36,265 nucleotides of DNA from an uncultured Treponema sp. (GCA_937885175.1 CAKZZO010000108.1:1-36265), one strand, 5' to 3'; positions 8,247 to 16,298 are shown, counted from the first letter of the stretch. Translations and numbers: made by a program. Notes: generated by a model not told the origin, from the letters alone.

Positions 8247-8274
8247 TTGACTTTTAAACAAAGTATGCTATACT
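8247..8274 (+). promoter_or_regulatory. promoter of the toxin-antitoxin operon
   Basis: TTGACT (8247-8252) and TATACT (8269-8274) are 16 bases apart, with TGC before the -10. This is one of the best sigma-70 type promoters in the window. Confidence 0.85.
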
Positions 8275-8306
8275 TAGTCAAGAAGACTAAGACTAACTTG
8301 ACTAAG
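8273..8306 (+). promoter_or_regulatory. operator of the toxin-antitoxin operon
   Basis: An inverted repeat TTAGTCAAG (8274-8282) / CTTGACTAA (8297-8305) lies directly after the -10 box, over the expected transcription start. GACTAA also recurs at 8285, 8291 and 8300. This is the expected position for autorepression by the antitoxin or the toxin-antitoxin complex. Confidence 0.7.
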
Positions 8307-8317
8307 GGGTATTTTTT

Positions 8318-8581
8318 ATGTGTAAAATGAATGTACTTGAAGCAAAAACAAATTTCTCAAAAATAATCGCAATGCTGGAAAACCACGAAGAAGAAGAAGT
8401 CATAGTGGCCCGTTCGGGCAAACCGGTCGTCCGCATCTCCCTCGTTCCCAAGCAGAGCATTATAGAAAAACTTGGCATGTTTGCAGGCGAAATGGATGTT
8501 CCTTCAATAGATGATGAGAACTGGGATCCCTGCGCATGGAGCGATGAAGAACTTAAAGAAGTATGGGGGGATTTAGTTTAA
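8318..8581 (+). CDS. Phd/YefM family antitoxin
   Basis: 87 residues. The N-terminus NVLEAKTNFSKIIAMLENHEEEEVIVARSGKPVVRISL is the typical Phd/YefM DNA-binding fold. The C-terminal acidic, Trp-containing tail (about 55-87) should wrap the toxin. It neutralises the PIN toxin encoded one base downstream and probably binds the inverted repeat in its own leader. The ATG at 8318 is eight bases after AAGGGG. A second in-frame ATG at 8327 is less well placed. Confidence 0.92.
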   Translation: MCKMNVLEAKTNFSKIIAMLENHEEEEVIVARSGKPVVRISLVPKQSIIEKLGMFAGEMDVPSIDDENWDPCAWSDEELKEVWGDLV

Positions 8582-8582
8582 C

Positions 8583-8987
8583 ATGGAATTTTTACTTGAT
8601 ACTCACATTATTCTTTGGACATTGTTTAAGCCTTATAATCTCTCGCAAAAAGCGATTGATGTTCTCAGCAACAGGCAAAATGACTTCTATTACAGCATAG
8701 CCTCAATGTGGGAAGTCGCCGTAAAACATCGGAAGCACCCTAAAGCAATCACTCGGAGTGGCACGGAATTCATGCATTACTGCGAGGCCATGGGATTTAC
8801 CAGGCTTCCCATTGACGACCGCCATGTATGCACGCTGGAAACGCTCCTCGAAAAAGAAGGCTTCAAAGGACAGGAAGACCCCTTTGACCGCATCCTGCTT
8901 GCCCAGGCAAAGGCAGACGGCATGACACTCCTCACCCACGACAACAAATTTTCCTACTATGACGAACCCTATGTCTATCTGGTTTAG
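8583..8987 (+). CDS. PIN domain ribonuclease toxin, VapC type
   Basis: 134 residues, normal for VapC. The acidic residues expected to bind the catalytic metal are present: D6 (LLDTH), E44 (SMWEVAVK), D99 and D102 (DPFDRILLAQA) and D120 (LTHD). VapC toxins cleave specific RNAs, often tRNA or rRNA. The ATG follows the antitoxin stop by one base, so translation is coupled. It looks intact. No hairpin terminator follows. The LAQAKADGMTLLTHD block puts it with toxins paired with Phd-type antitoxins. Confidence 0.93.
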   Translation: MEFLLDTHIILWTLFKPYNLSQKAIDVLSNRQNDFYYSIASMWEVAVKHRKHPKAITRSGTEFMHYCEAMGFTRLPIDDRHVCTLETLLEKEGFKGQEDPFDRILLAQAKADGMTLLTHDNKFSYYDEPYVYLV

Positions 8988-9030
8988 GGGATTTTGATTT
9001 TTTTTACCGTAGCGGATGTATCTTTTTTGC

Positions 9031-9059
9031 TTGACGATTCAAACATCTGCGTTTACAAT
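9031..9059 (+). promoter_or_regulatory. promoter of the small membrane protein gene
   Basis: TTGACG (9031-9036) and TACAAT (9054-9059) with a 17-base spacer, 30 bases before the ATG at 9090. Confidence 0.8.
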
Positions 9060-9089
9060 AGTTATACACGTTAGATAAAGGAGATTCAT

Positions 9090-9317
9090 ATGGCAGATAC
9101 AGCACAGATGTCATCTATTGAAAAAGCAGCAGCTCGCGATGCAAAGGCAGCGGCACGTCAAGCAGCATTTGACAGGCTTCCCGTTTTCATCCAGCTTTTG
9201 TTTGGATTGGGAATCCTTGTTATTATTGCAGTAATCGGTTTTAGCCTTCTGTATTTACTTGACATCGCTTTCCTGGACTTCGACCCCATCGGAAAACTTT
9301 TGCACCTCGCTCGCTAA
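9090..9317 (+). CDS. small single-pass membrane protein, unknown function
   Basis: 75 residues that I do not recognise. An Ala/Lys/Arg-rich N-terminus of about 28 residues (EKAAARDAKAAARQAAF) could form an amphipathic helix. A long hydrophobic segment at about 31-58 (FIQLLFGLGILVIIAVIGFSLLYLLDIAF) follows, then a short tail. The gene is well supported by its own promoter and a good AGGAG site before ATG 9090. The 3' end overlaps the convergent ModF-like gene by four bases. A regulator or accessory of a membrane complex is possible, but nothing in the sequence shows it. Confidence 0.8.
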   Translation: MADTAQMSSIEKAAARDAKAAARQAAFDRLPVFIQLLFGLGILVIIAVIGFSLLYLLDIAFLDFDPIGKLLHLAR

Positions 9318-10969
9318 ATATTTATACATGTGTACATCGGAACTTCATTTGGATGGAGTTCCAGTATATGTTTTTCACACGGCAACGCTTCGCTAGGGTC
9401 ATGGGTGACATGGAGAAGCGTTGTTGTTTTTGTCTCCGCAATACTTTCAAGTAAGTCTAAAATCTTCTGCCGATAGCCTTCGTCCAGTCCGTGGCAGGGT
9501 TCGTCCAAAATAAGCACCTTAGGCTGTTTTACTGCCGCACGGATAATCAGAACAGCCCTTTGCTCACCATAACTGAGTGAACTGAAAGACTCATTCTCAC
9601 GCCCCGCAAAGCCTGCCAAAGCCAGCCATTTTTTTGCCGCCGCAATCTCCACATCCGTGGGCGGCTCATACAGTCCGATTGAATCATGGAAGCCAGAAAT
9701 AATCACGCGCAGCAAATCCGTTCCGCCAACCATACGGTATTCCACATGCAGTCGATAACTCACGATGCCCAGGTTTTTCTTGATGTCCCAAATTGTTTCG
9801 CCAGTGCCCCGCTTGTGCCCAAAGAGCCATACGTCATTGGCGTAGACCTGCTTGTTGTCGCCAGTAATCACTTCCAAAAGCGTCGTCTTTCCGCTTCCAT
9901 TGGGACCACGGATAAGCCAATGCTGTCCCGGCAGAACCGACCAATCCATATCCCGCAGAACCATGCGGCCATCCCATCCCACGTTCACCTTGTTCAGCTG
10001 AATCAGTGTTTTTTCGCCGGCAACGTGAACTTCGTTTTGCAGTACGGCCGTATCCCTGCTAATCTGATTGAATGCATCCGCAAGGGCAGTTTTTTCCGCA
10101 GAACGAGTCTTTTGCCTTTCTGTCTCTCGCTCGGCAAGCAATGTTTCGTAATCAGCCTTTGTGCCACAGAATGAAATCACTCCGCCCTGCTCTGTACCCG
10201 GGACAGAGCCTTGAGCAACGCCCGCAAATTCCAGCACATGGGTAACCGTCTCAGGAATTTCCGTATAGCGCTCCATCGCCAGAATGATGCGTGTCGTCTC
10301 GTCCGTAGCCGATGCCTTGAGCTGCCTTCCCACAATCGTCTGAAAAAACTCCCGCAAGATACTGCGGCTCTGCACATCCAGTCCCGCAAAGGGATCGCTT
10401 AGGATAAGCAGTCTTTTTTTGGAAAGCAGAGCACGACATAAAAGCGTCCGCCGGATTTCTCCTGTAGACATGTACTTTAATCCCCGCTCCAAAATGCCTT
10501 CCACACCGCACAGCTTCACTTCCGGCATCGTCTCCAGACGGCTTGCAATTGCCGGCAAGGGCAGATTACGATGTTTTGCATCGGGACCTCCCAGCACTTC
10601 AGCAATAAAGCGACGGCCTGTACGCCCCTCGTCAATGCGGTTCATGTAGTCTGTTTCATCCAGTTCACGTTCTTCTTCAATTAAAGCCGCCGCCCGCTCC
10701 AGCGATACAATTTCCGTTGAACCGACAAAATGGTTTTCCACCGAGCCATTAACCCGATGTGTCATTGTCGGGCTTGACCCGACAATCTCATTCGCAACAA
10801 AGTCTTTTTCGCCAGCAATCGCGCGCAGGAACATATCCTTTCCGCTACTGTTCGCACCAATAACCAGCCAGGCTTCCCCAGCCTTCATCTGCCAGGTGAC
10901 TTCAGGAATATAGACCTGCCGCAAATCCTGCACACGGCAATGCTGAATTGAAATGAGAGTCTGTGCCAT
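9314..10969 (-). CDS. modF: ModF-like twin ABC ATPase with palindromic insertion
   Basis: 551 residues. Two ABC ATPase domains resemble E. coli ModF along their length (STGEIRRTLLCRALLS near 168-183, GETIWDIKKNLGIVS near 390-404, SIGLYEPPTD near 430-439). The second domain is intact: GPNGSGKT 355-362, LSYGE 465-469, LILDE near 486-490. The first is degenerate: Walker A is GANSSGKD, with Asp where Ser/Thr should bind Mg, and Walker B reads LILSDP instead of LILDEP. An extra segment at about 57-84 is encoded by a perfect palindrome. I chose ATG 10969 because GGAG lies five bases upstream and the promoter -10 covers the earlier ATG at 10996. No Mo transporter is nearby, so the molybdenum role is uncertain. 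Confidence 0.85.
   Translation of the reverse strand: MAQTLISIQHCRVQDLRQVYIPEVTWQMKAGEAWLVIGANSSGKDMFLRAIAGEKDFVANEIVGSSPTMTHRVNGSVENHFVGSTEIVSLERAAALIEEERELDETDYMNRIDEGRTGRRFIAEVLGGPDAKHRNLPLPAIASRLETMPEVKLCGVEGILERGLKYMSTGEIRRTLLCRALLSKKRLLILSDPFAGLDVQSRSILREFFQTIVGRQLKASATDETTRIILAMERYTEIPETVTHVLEFAGVAQGSVPGTEQGGVISFCGTKADYETLLAERETERQKTRSAEKTALADAFNQISRDTAVLQNEVHVAGEKTLIQLNKVNVGWDGRMVLRDMDWSVLPGQHWLIRGPNGSGKTTLLEVITGDNKQVYANDVWLFGHKRGTGETIWDIKKNLGIVSYRLHVEYRMVGGTDLLRVIISGFHDSIGLYEPPTDVEIAAAKKWLALAGFAGRENESFSSLSYGEQRAVLIIRAAVKQPKVLILDEPCHGLDEGYRQKILDLLESIAETKTTTLLHVTHDPSEALPCEKHILELHPNEVPMYTCINI
10764..10786. repeat. palindromic repeat inside the ModF-like gene
   Basis: ATTGTCGGG (10764-10772) and CCCGACAAT (10778-10786) are perfect 9-base inverted arms around CTTGA. 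In the reading frame it encodes EIVGSSPTM-like residues in a stretch that E. coli ModF lacks. A weaker version (TTGTCGG...CCGACAA) is at 13395-13417. Confidence 0.8.
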
Positions 10970-10987
10970 AATCGCTCCGTCAGAACT

Positions 10988-11016
10988 AGTATGCAAAATA
11001 AGGATATAAAACGCAA
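10988..11016 (-). promoter_or_regulatory. promoter of the ModF-like gene
   Basis: On the minus strand TTGCGT (11016-11011) and CATACT (10993-10988) are 17 bases apart. It leaves a leader of about 12 bases that holds the GGAG site before ATG 10969. Confidence 0.7.
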
Positions 11017-11026
11017 GTATACCTGA

Positions 11027-11350
11027 TTATGAAGTAATGTCCTGCAAAACACTATCGACATATAAACGCAAGTTTTCCGCTATAATCCGTTTGATTGCCT
11101 TCTGATTCTCAACCTTTGCTTCAAGAGAGTTGCCCTGAGGAAGAAATAACTTTGCAATGTCGATTTCCAGTCCATTTGCAAGTTGGGCAAGCGTTTTTTC
11201 ACTCGGCCAATTAAGACACAACTCCACGCTTTTTACAGTCGCTTCCGAGACGTTGGCCTTTTCCGCCAATGCAAACTGAGTCAGTCCTTTTTCCTTGCGG
11301 ATTCTTCGAATATTTTCTGCCAGTCTTTTTTGCACTCCTATTGCGTCCAT
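11027..11350 (-). CDS. XRE family helix-turn-helix regulator
   Basis: 107 residues. The N-terminal 65 residues form a Cro/C1-type HTH domain (LAENIRRIRKEKGLTQFALAEKANVSEATVKSVE, LAQLANGLEIDIAKLF). The remaining 40 residues are a charged, probably helical tail without a recognisable sensor domain. The gene is transcribed divergently from the surface lipoprotein gene at 11509 and could regulate it or itself. That is inference from position. The ATG at 11350 has a poor ribosome-binding site. The ModF-like gene follows after 57 bases but has its own promoter. Confidence 0.88.
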   Translation of the reverse strand: MDAIGVQKRLAENIRRIRKEKGLTQFALAEKANVSEATVKSVELCLNWPSEKTLAQLANGLEIDIAKLFLPQGNSLEAKVENQKAIKRIIAENLRLYVDSVLQDITS

Positions 11351-11380
11351 AACATATATTCACCGAAAACGGCAGAAAAG

Positions 11381-11386
11381 AGTATA
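11381..11386 (-). promoter_or_regulatory. possible -10 box of the XRE gene
   Basis: The minus strand reads TATACT, 30 bases before the ATG at 11350. No TG extension and no clear -35 are present. Confidence 0.4.
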
Positions 11387-11426
11387 TGAAGATAATATAC
11401 ATTTTTCCTAAAAAGTATGAATAATC

Positions 11427-11455
11427 TAGACTTAGTGATAGAGTAATGATATACT
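11427..11455 (+). promoter_or_regulatory. promoter of the FN3-like lipoprotein gene
   Basis: TAGACT (11427-11432) and TATACT (11450-11455) with a 17-base spacer; TGA precedes the -10. TAGACTT (11427-11433) is matched by AAGTCTA (11476-11482), an inverted repeat bracketing the -10 and start site that could be an operator. Confidence 0.7.
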
Positions 11456-11508
11456 TTCTTTATGTTTTAGATAGAAAGTCTAAACAAATTCATTTTCAGG
11501 AGGAAGGA

Positions 11509-13377
11509 ATGAAAAAAATTCTTTCATCACTTGTTGCAGGTTTCGTACTTGCAGGAATTCTGGTTGTATCATCTTGTAAAGACGCAGATGAATACACGTA
11601 TACCACAGTCGCTCAGTTGGATGCGCCATCAGTTACCGTGAAGGCTTACCCTGGCGTAAACATCGTTACATGGAATGCAGTAAAAGATGCCCAAAACTAT
11701 GATTTGTATGTAAAAATCGGTGACAATCAGGAAGTTCCGGAATCTCTTAGTACTACAAACCTCTACTATGCAGATACCATTGAGGATGCAATCGTTGCCG
11801 GTAAGAGCGTTTCTTACAGATATCGTCTTGTTGCAAAGCCCCAAAGTAGTGCAAACAAAACGTTTAAAGCAAGCGAGGCAACCGTATCAGTTTCTACAAA
11901 AGACACGGCCGCAGCAAATGGCACCAAATTCTCTGCGCTTAATGCGAACACCTACGAGAACGAGTTTGATTCAAACGCAACCGTTTTGGCAAACGACAAA
12001 ATCACCGTCAACCCGCTCGTTACCTCTGGATATGCCACGGTCTCTTTCCCGGTAAAATCTTATGCAAAGTACGAAGTATACTTGAAAAATACAGATGCAC
12101 CGACACTCACCAGTGCCGCAGACAATCCGTCAAAAACCGTTGAGGGCGCGAGCTATGAGAACAATGCCCTCGCAACGGTAAAAGTCTCAAACCTCACGAA
12201 TGGGGCAAAGACGGTCACCGTAAAGGCTATTCCCTACTATGAAGGCTATGAGGCTGAAACATTCACCTCAACAGCGACAATCAAAGTTGCTGCGCTGGGA
12301 GCAAACGTTGGTTCAAATCCCAATGCCGCATACACAAACGCGACAACTGCCCGCATCTATTGGGAGCCGGGCACCGTCACCCTTACTGGAGAAAATACAC
12401 CGACTACGTATTACAAGGTGTATCGCAAGGATGCTGACAATAATTACACTGCGGTAAGCGGAACGGTGACTTCTGCAGATAAGAGCGGAACAGTTTACTA
12501 CTACATTGACGACACTATCGACAATAACAAAGTAGCCTACACCTACTACATTGCCGCAACAGACGGAACAAGTTATGCCTCTGGTTCCTTGTCTGTGAAC
12601 CTCAATGCGTATAGCGAAACTGCTACGGCCACACCTTCTATTTCATTAACTACATACGTTGATGGAACAGACAATGCAAAAACATCTATTAAGATTGTCA
12701 CAGCAAAAGGCAGCACAACACCTGTCTTTGCTCAGACCCTCAAACTGTACTATGCTACGCTTGATGAAAAAGACACGCTCAGCATCGTTTCTGACAGCGC
12801 ATGGAAAGAAATCACGCTTGCTAACTACAATTCCGCCACAGGTACGTACTACAACAACCTTGAAAATCAGGCTGCCGGCCTTTATATCTTTAAGGTTGTT
12901 GCTTCTGAAACAGACAAGAAAGACGCAGTTGTATACAAATCTATAACTGTAAACACAGCAAATGTTTCATACTCTGCCGGTACATTAACCGTAGTCGGCG
13001 ACTATGATTCCACAACACAGAAGTATACAAAGAACACAATCACTTATACCGATTCTCTCATTACAGCATCTGCTGACGGAAGTAAAGTTCTTGATGCTAT
13101 CGATGACTACACCTTCACACTCAGCAAGGTCGTTGTAACAACAACAAGAAACACTGCAAGCACAAGCATTATCACGAATGTTTCAACTGAAACACTGGAA
13201 ACGCTCAAACCTACGCTTATCAGCGGTTCTACAACCAATTTCAAAGCAGAATATGTAGATAATAGCGTTGAATCATCTACTACCGATGTAGGCAAGGCCG
13301 TTTACTACTACGTCACAAAGGCTGCAAAAGACGGAACGTCTGTCCGCACAAGCACGAAAACTGGAGTAACCAACTAG
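11509..13377 (+). CDS. surface lipoprotein with fibronectin type III-like modules
   Basis: 622 residues from the ATG at 11509, which follows a strong AGGAGG site. An earlier in-frame ATG at 11446 overlaps the promoter. A lipoprotein signal ends in VVSSC near residue 24. The mature protein is rich in Thr, Ala, Ser and Tyr. It contains at least two regions resembling fibronectin type III modules: PSVTVKAYPGVNIVTWNAVKDAQNYDLYVKI early, and TARIYWEPGTV...TTYYKVYRKDADNNY...YTYYIAATDGTSYA in the middle. Other repeat-like beta segments follow (YYNNLENQAAGLYIFKVVASE). No catalytic domain is seen. An adhesive or structural surface role is inferred. Two hairpin terminators follow. Confidence 0.85.
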   Translation: MKKILSSLVAGFVLAGILVVSSCKDADEYTYTTVAQLDAPSVTVKAYPGVNIVTWNAVKDAQNYDLYVKIGDNQEVPESLSTTNLYYADTIEDAIVAGKSVSYRYRLVAKPQSSANKTFKASEATVSVSTKDTAAANGTKFSALNANTYENEFDSNATVLANDKITVNPLVTSGYATVSFPVKSYAKYEVYLKNTDAPTLTSAADNPSKTVEGASYENNALATVKVSNLTNGAKTVTVKAIPYYEGYEAETFTSTATIKVAALGANVGSNPNAAYTNATTARIYWEPGTVTLTGENTPTTYYKVYRKDADNNYTAVSGTVTSADKSGTVYYYIDDTIDNNKVAYTYYIAATDGTSYASGSLSVNLNAYSETATATPSISLTTYVDGTDNAKTSIKIVTAKGSTTPVFAQTLKLYYATLDEKDTLSIVSDSAWKEITLANYNSATGTYYNNLENQAAGLYIFKVVASETDKKDAVVYKSITVNTANVSYSAGTLTVVGDYDSTTQKYTKNTITYTDSLITASADGSKVLDAIDDYTFTLSKVVVTTTRNTASTSIITNVSTETLETLKPTLISGSTTNFKAEYVDNSVESSTTDVGKAVYYYVTKAAKDGTSVRTSTKTGVTN

Positions 13378-13394
13378 TTTCTAGCACTGCCAGT

Positions 13395-13417
13395 TTGTCG
13401 GCTTTTGTACCCGACAA
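13395..13417. repeat. hairpin resembling the ModF palindrome
   Basis: TTGTCGG (13395-13401) pairs with CCGACAA (13411-13417) around a nine-base loop, 18 bases after the lipoprotein stop. It lacks a T run. It shares both arms with the palindrome at 10764-10786 and may be a decayed relative. Confidence 0.5.
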
Positions 13418-13428
13418 TGCAACCTTAC

Positions 13429-13462
13429 AAAGTCCACCTGTTACGCTGACAGGCGGACTTTT
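13429..13462 (+). terminator. terminator of the FN3-like lipoprotein gene
   Basis: AAAGTCC-A-CCTGT pairs with ACAGG-C-GGACTTT around TACGCTG and is followed by a short T run. The stem is 12 pairs with one mismatch. Confidence 0.85.
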
Positions 13463-13502
13463 ATGGCACTCTCCATCCTCCTATGGTGAGTGCCATTTTT
13501 TA
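13463..13502 (+). terminator. second terminator, in tandem
   Basis: ATGGCACTC pairs with GAGTGCCAT around a 16-base loop, followed by TTTTTT. From here to the promoter at 13620 I see no gene. The whole gap 13378-13680 contains only these hairpins and the promoter of the CotH gene. Confidence 0.85.
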
Positions 13503-13619
13503 TGCCCTGTGCATTATGACTTTCTTTGGGAAAATCCACATGTAATTTCCTTGCTTTTTGCCAAATTTGTCCGAATGTCGCGGATTCATACAATGCAATA
13601 TAATATTCTCATTTTGCTA

Positions 13620-13649
13620 TTGACTAAAATTCAAGGGGGGGGGTACAAT
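13620..13649 (+). promoter_or_regulatory. poly-G promoter of the CotH lipoprotein gene
   Basis: TTGACT (13620-13625) and TACAAT (13644-13649) are separated by 18 bases, and the last nine of these (13635-13643) are all G. Loss of one G would give the ideal 17-base spacer; gain would weaken the promoter. This is the layout of known phase-variable promoters with poly-G spacers. Confidence 0.85.
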
Positions 13650-13680
13650 TGTGTAGTTCTTTTTTTTGTGAGGATATATC

Positions 13681-16272
13681 ATGCGACACTTTCGACAATT
13701 TACATTGTTTTTTTCTGTATGGCTCATGCTATTTGCAGTCACTGCCTGCGCATCATCTGATGACGATGACCCCGATGCACAGATTCCCAAAATCACTGCA
13801 ATTACAAGTGATGTCTCCACTATTGTAAACATTCCTAAAGAAGTCTCTGTAACTGTGGAAGTCGGAGACAAAGGAACGCTCTCATATCAATGGTATGTCT
13901 CATCCTCAAAAATCGAACCGGGTGCGGCGGTAAAGGATGCGACAAAAGCCTCATACACTCCTGTCACGAATGCGACCGGCACATCCTACTATTACTGTGT
14001 GATTACCAACCAACTCGGCTCCAGTACCCGATCCGTCACATCTCCACGAATTACCTATACGGTAAGCGCCAGCGTCAATGCGCTTGCCCCGATAATTGTC
14101 TCCCAACCGGTAAACGTAACGGCATATTTTGGGGAAAATTTTTCGCTTTCAGTCATTGCATACACAAGCGATGGCGGTACGCTTTCCTACCAGTGGTACC
14201 GCTCCGAAACAAGTGAAAGTCAGCCTGCTGCTATTGACGGGGCAACAGAAATACAGTACGAAGCCCTTGCCGCAAGAACAACACTCGGCTATTACTTCTG
14301 CGTGATTACAAATACGATTTCCGACAATGGAGACGGAGGCAAAAAGACAGCAGAGACTCGGACAAATGGCGTCACCGTTTCAAACAGTGTAGTACACGCA
14401 AATGCACCGACTATCACTGCGCAACCCGTCAACACGGAAGCAATCATTCCCGCCACACGCATCTTTACGGTGGGTGCATACGCTCCAGACGGAGGACTAC
14501 TTTCTTACCAGTGGTATTCCCTTACGGACGGTGAAAATGAAGGAAAGGAAATTGCAGGCGCAAGCGAGGCACGCTACACCGTGAATGTCTCGGAAGTAGG
14601 AAAAATCGGCTACTACTGCGTGATTACAAACACGATTTTCGACAACGGTGACGGAGGAAATAAAAGCGCATCGATACAAACAGAAACCGCATGGCTTGAA
14701 GCAGTCTATCTTAAAGATGTTGTTCCCGCACCCTATTTTACGGAAGAACCCGCCAGCATGAACATTGCCCCCTATGGACAGACCGTAAAACTTTCATGCA
14801 AGGCGGAAACAAGCGGATATTCAGTCAGCTACAAGTGGTACAAAAGTGCAGACGGCACAACCGCAACGGGCATTGCAATTGCAAACGCAACAGTAGCAAC
14901 GCTAGAACTTCCCGCATTTACAGAAAAGGGCATTTACTATTACTACTGCGTTGCGACGACACTTCTCTCCTCAACTGAAGGCGATGACGTAAACACAGTG
15001 GCAACACTGAGCAAGGTAGTGAGCGTGGCGTATACGGGGCTACCGGTGGTGCAGATTGACTTAAACACATCAATTGGCCTTATTACTAAAGAAACCTATG
15101 TACAAGGTTCAATGAAAATCATCTCCGAAACATATGGAAATTTTTCATATGAATTCGTCAAAGAAAAAGAAGGATTAAAAGGACGGGGAAATAGTTCATG
15201 GGGAATGCCCAAAAAAGGCTATAACATCAAATTTGATTCAAAACAGTCGCTTTTCGGTCTCCCCGAATCAAAAAAATGGTGCATAATTGCAAATTATTCT
15301 GACAAATCGCTACTCCGCAATAAATTCGCATCAATACTTGGGACGAAAGTGTATAATGCGGTATGGAATCCTTCATTTATCTCTGTTGATGTCATAATAA
15401 ACGGTGAATATCTGGGAAATTATATTTTCTGCGAGAAAATTTCACTCGATGACGGACGAATCGAAGCGCAGGACATAAGCAATTGCACGGAAAAGAAAAT
15501 TGCTAATGGCAAATACACTGATCAAAACAATGATGGTGCTATTGATTTGTATGACGGAGGTTTTATTCTAGAGATTGATGCAAGAGCAGATGCAGACTTT
15601 TATTTTACGACATCATATGACGGATCTCCCTTTACACTCAAAGATCCCGATGAAGTCACAGAAGAAATGCAAGAACACGTACGAACAATTGTACAAACAG
15701 CGGAAGATGCCTTATATGGTGATGATTTTACCAACCTTGAATACGGTTGGCGAAAATTCATTGATGAAGATTCAATGATAGACTGGTTTATTGTCAATGA
15801 GTTTGCAAAGAATAATGACGCAATTTTTTTTACTTCAGTTTATCTATATTACAATCCCGCAGATCGTACATTGCACATGGGTCCAAACTGGGATTATGAC
15901 ATTTCTTGTGGAAACATAGACTACAACGGTTGCGATAATCCAGAAGGATGGTATATAAAAGATGCAAAATGGCTTTCTCGTATGGTTAAAGATCCTGTAT
16001 TTATCGCAAATGTCAAATCCCGTTGGAATGAGAAGAAATCTGAATTACTTTCAACAATTTCCACCAATACAGGCACAGTACAGACTCTCGCCAATAGCAT
16101 TTCTGTTTCTGCAGAATATAATTTTATGAAATGGCAAATTTTAGGTACATATGTTTGGCCGAATCCCGCAGGCTTCGAAATACGCACCACCTATCAGAGT
16201 GAAGTGGATTATATGCTTGACTGGTGTAATACCCGCTACACCTGGCTCGACACCGCAATCAACGGCCTGTAG
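13681..16272 (+). CDS. surface lipoprotein: Ig-like modules plus CotH kinase-like domain
   Basis: 863 residues. A signal peptide with lipobox VTAC (Cys23) is followed by an acidic stretch (SSDDDDPD). Four Ig-like modules of about 100 residues follow (about 35-455), each with a (S)YQWY or YKWY strand and a YYYC or YYCVITN strand. Modules two and three share a near-identical NT-ISDNGDGGKK/IFDNGDGGNK segment. The C-terminal 400 residues are a CotH domain with GRGNSSWGMPKKGYNIKF and GPNWDYDI, the latter carrying the conserved metal-binding acidic residues. CotH proteins include spore-coat protein kinases and many surface proteins with unproven activity. The start at 13681 has a GAGGA site. Its promoter contains a G9 tract. 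Confidence 0.92.
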   Translation: MRHFRQFTLFFSVWLMLFAVTACASSDDDDPDAQIPKITAITSDVSTIVNIPKEVSVTVEVGDKGTLSYQWYVSSSKIEPGAAVKDATKASYTPVTNATGTSYYYCVITNQLGSSTRSVTSPRITYTVSASVNALAPIIVSQPVNVTAYFGENFSLSVIAYTSDGGTLSYQWYRSETSESQPAAIDGATEIQYEALAARTTLGYYFCVITNTISDNGDGGKKTAETRTNGVTVSNSVVHANAPTITAQPVNTEAIIPATRIFTVGAYAPDGGLLSYQWYSLTDGENEGKEIAGASEARYTVNVSEVGKIGYYCVITNTIFDNGDGGNKSASIQTETAWLEAVYLKDVVPAPYFTEEPASMNIAPYGQTVKLSCKAETSGYSVSYKWYKSADGTTATGIAIANATVATLELPAFTEKGIYYYYCVATTLLSSTEGDDVNTVATLSKVVSVAYTGLPVVQIDLNTSIGLITKETYVQGSMKIISETYGNFSYEFVKEKEGLKGRGNSSWGMPKKGYNIKFDSKQSLFGLPESKKWCIIANYSDKSLLRNKFASILGTKVYNAVWNPSFISVDVIINGEYLGNYIFCEKISLDDGRIEAQDISNCTEKKIANGKYTDQNNDGAIDLYDGGFILEIDARADADFYFTTSYDGSPFTLKDPDEVTEEMQEHVRTIVQTAEDALYGDDFTNLEYGWRKFIDEDSMIDWFIVNEFAKNNDAIFFTSVYLYYNPADRTLHMGPNWDYDISCGNIDYNGCDNPEGWYIKDAKWLSRMVKDPVFIANVKSRWNEKKSELLSTISTNTGTVQTLANSISVSAEYNFMKWQILGTYVWPNPAGFEIRTTYQSEVDYMLDWCNTRYTWLDTAINGL

Positions 16273-16298
16273 GGGTAGAAATCCGTCCTGCATCTTCA

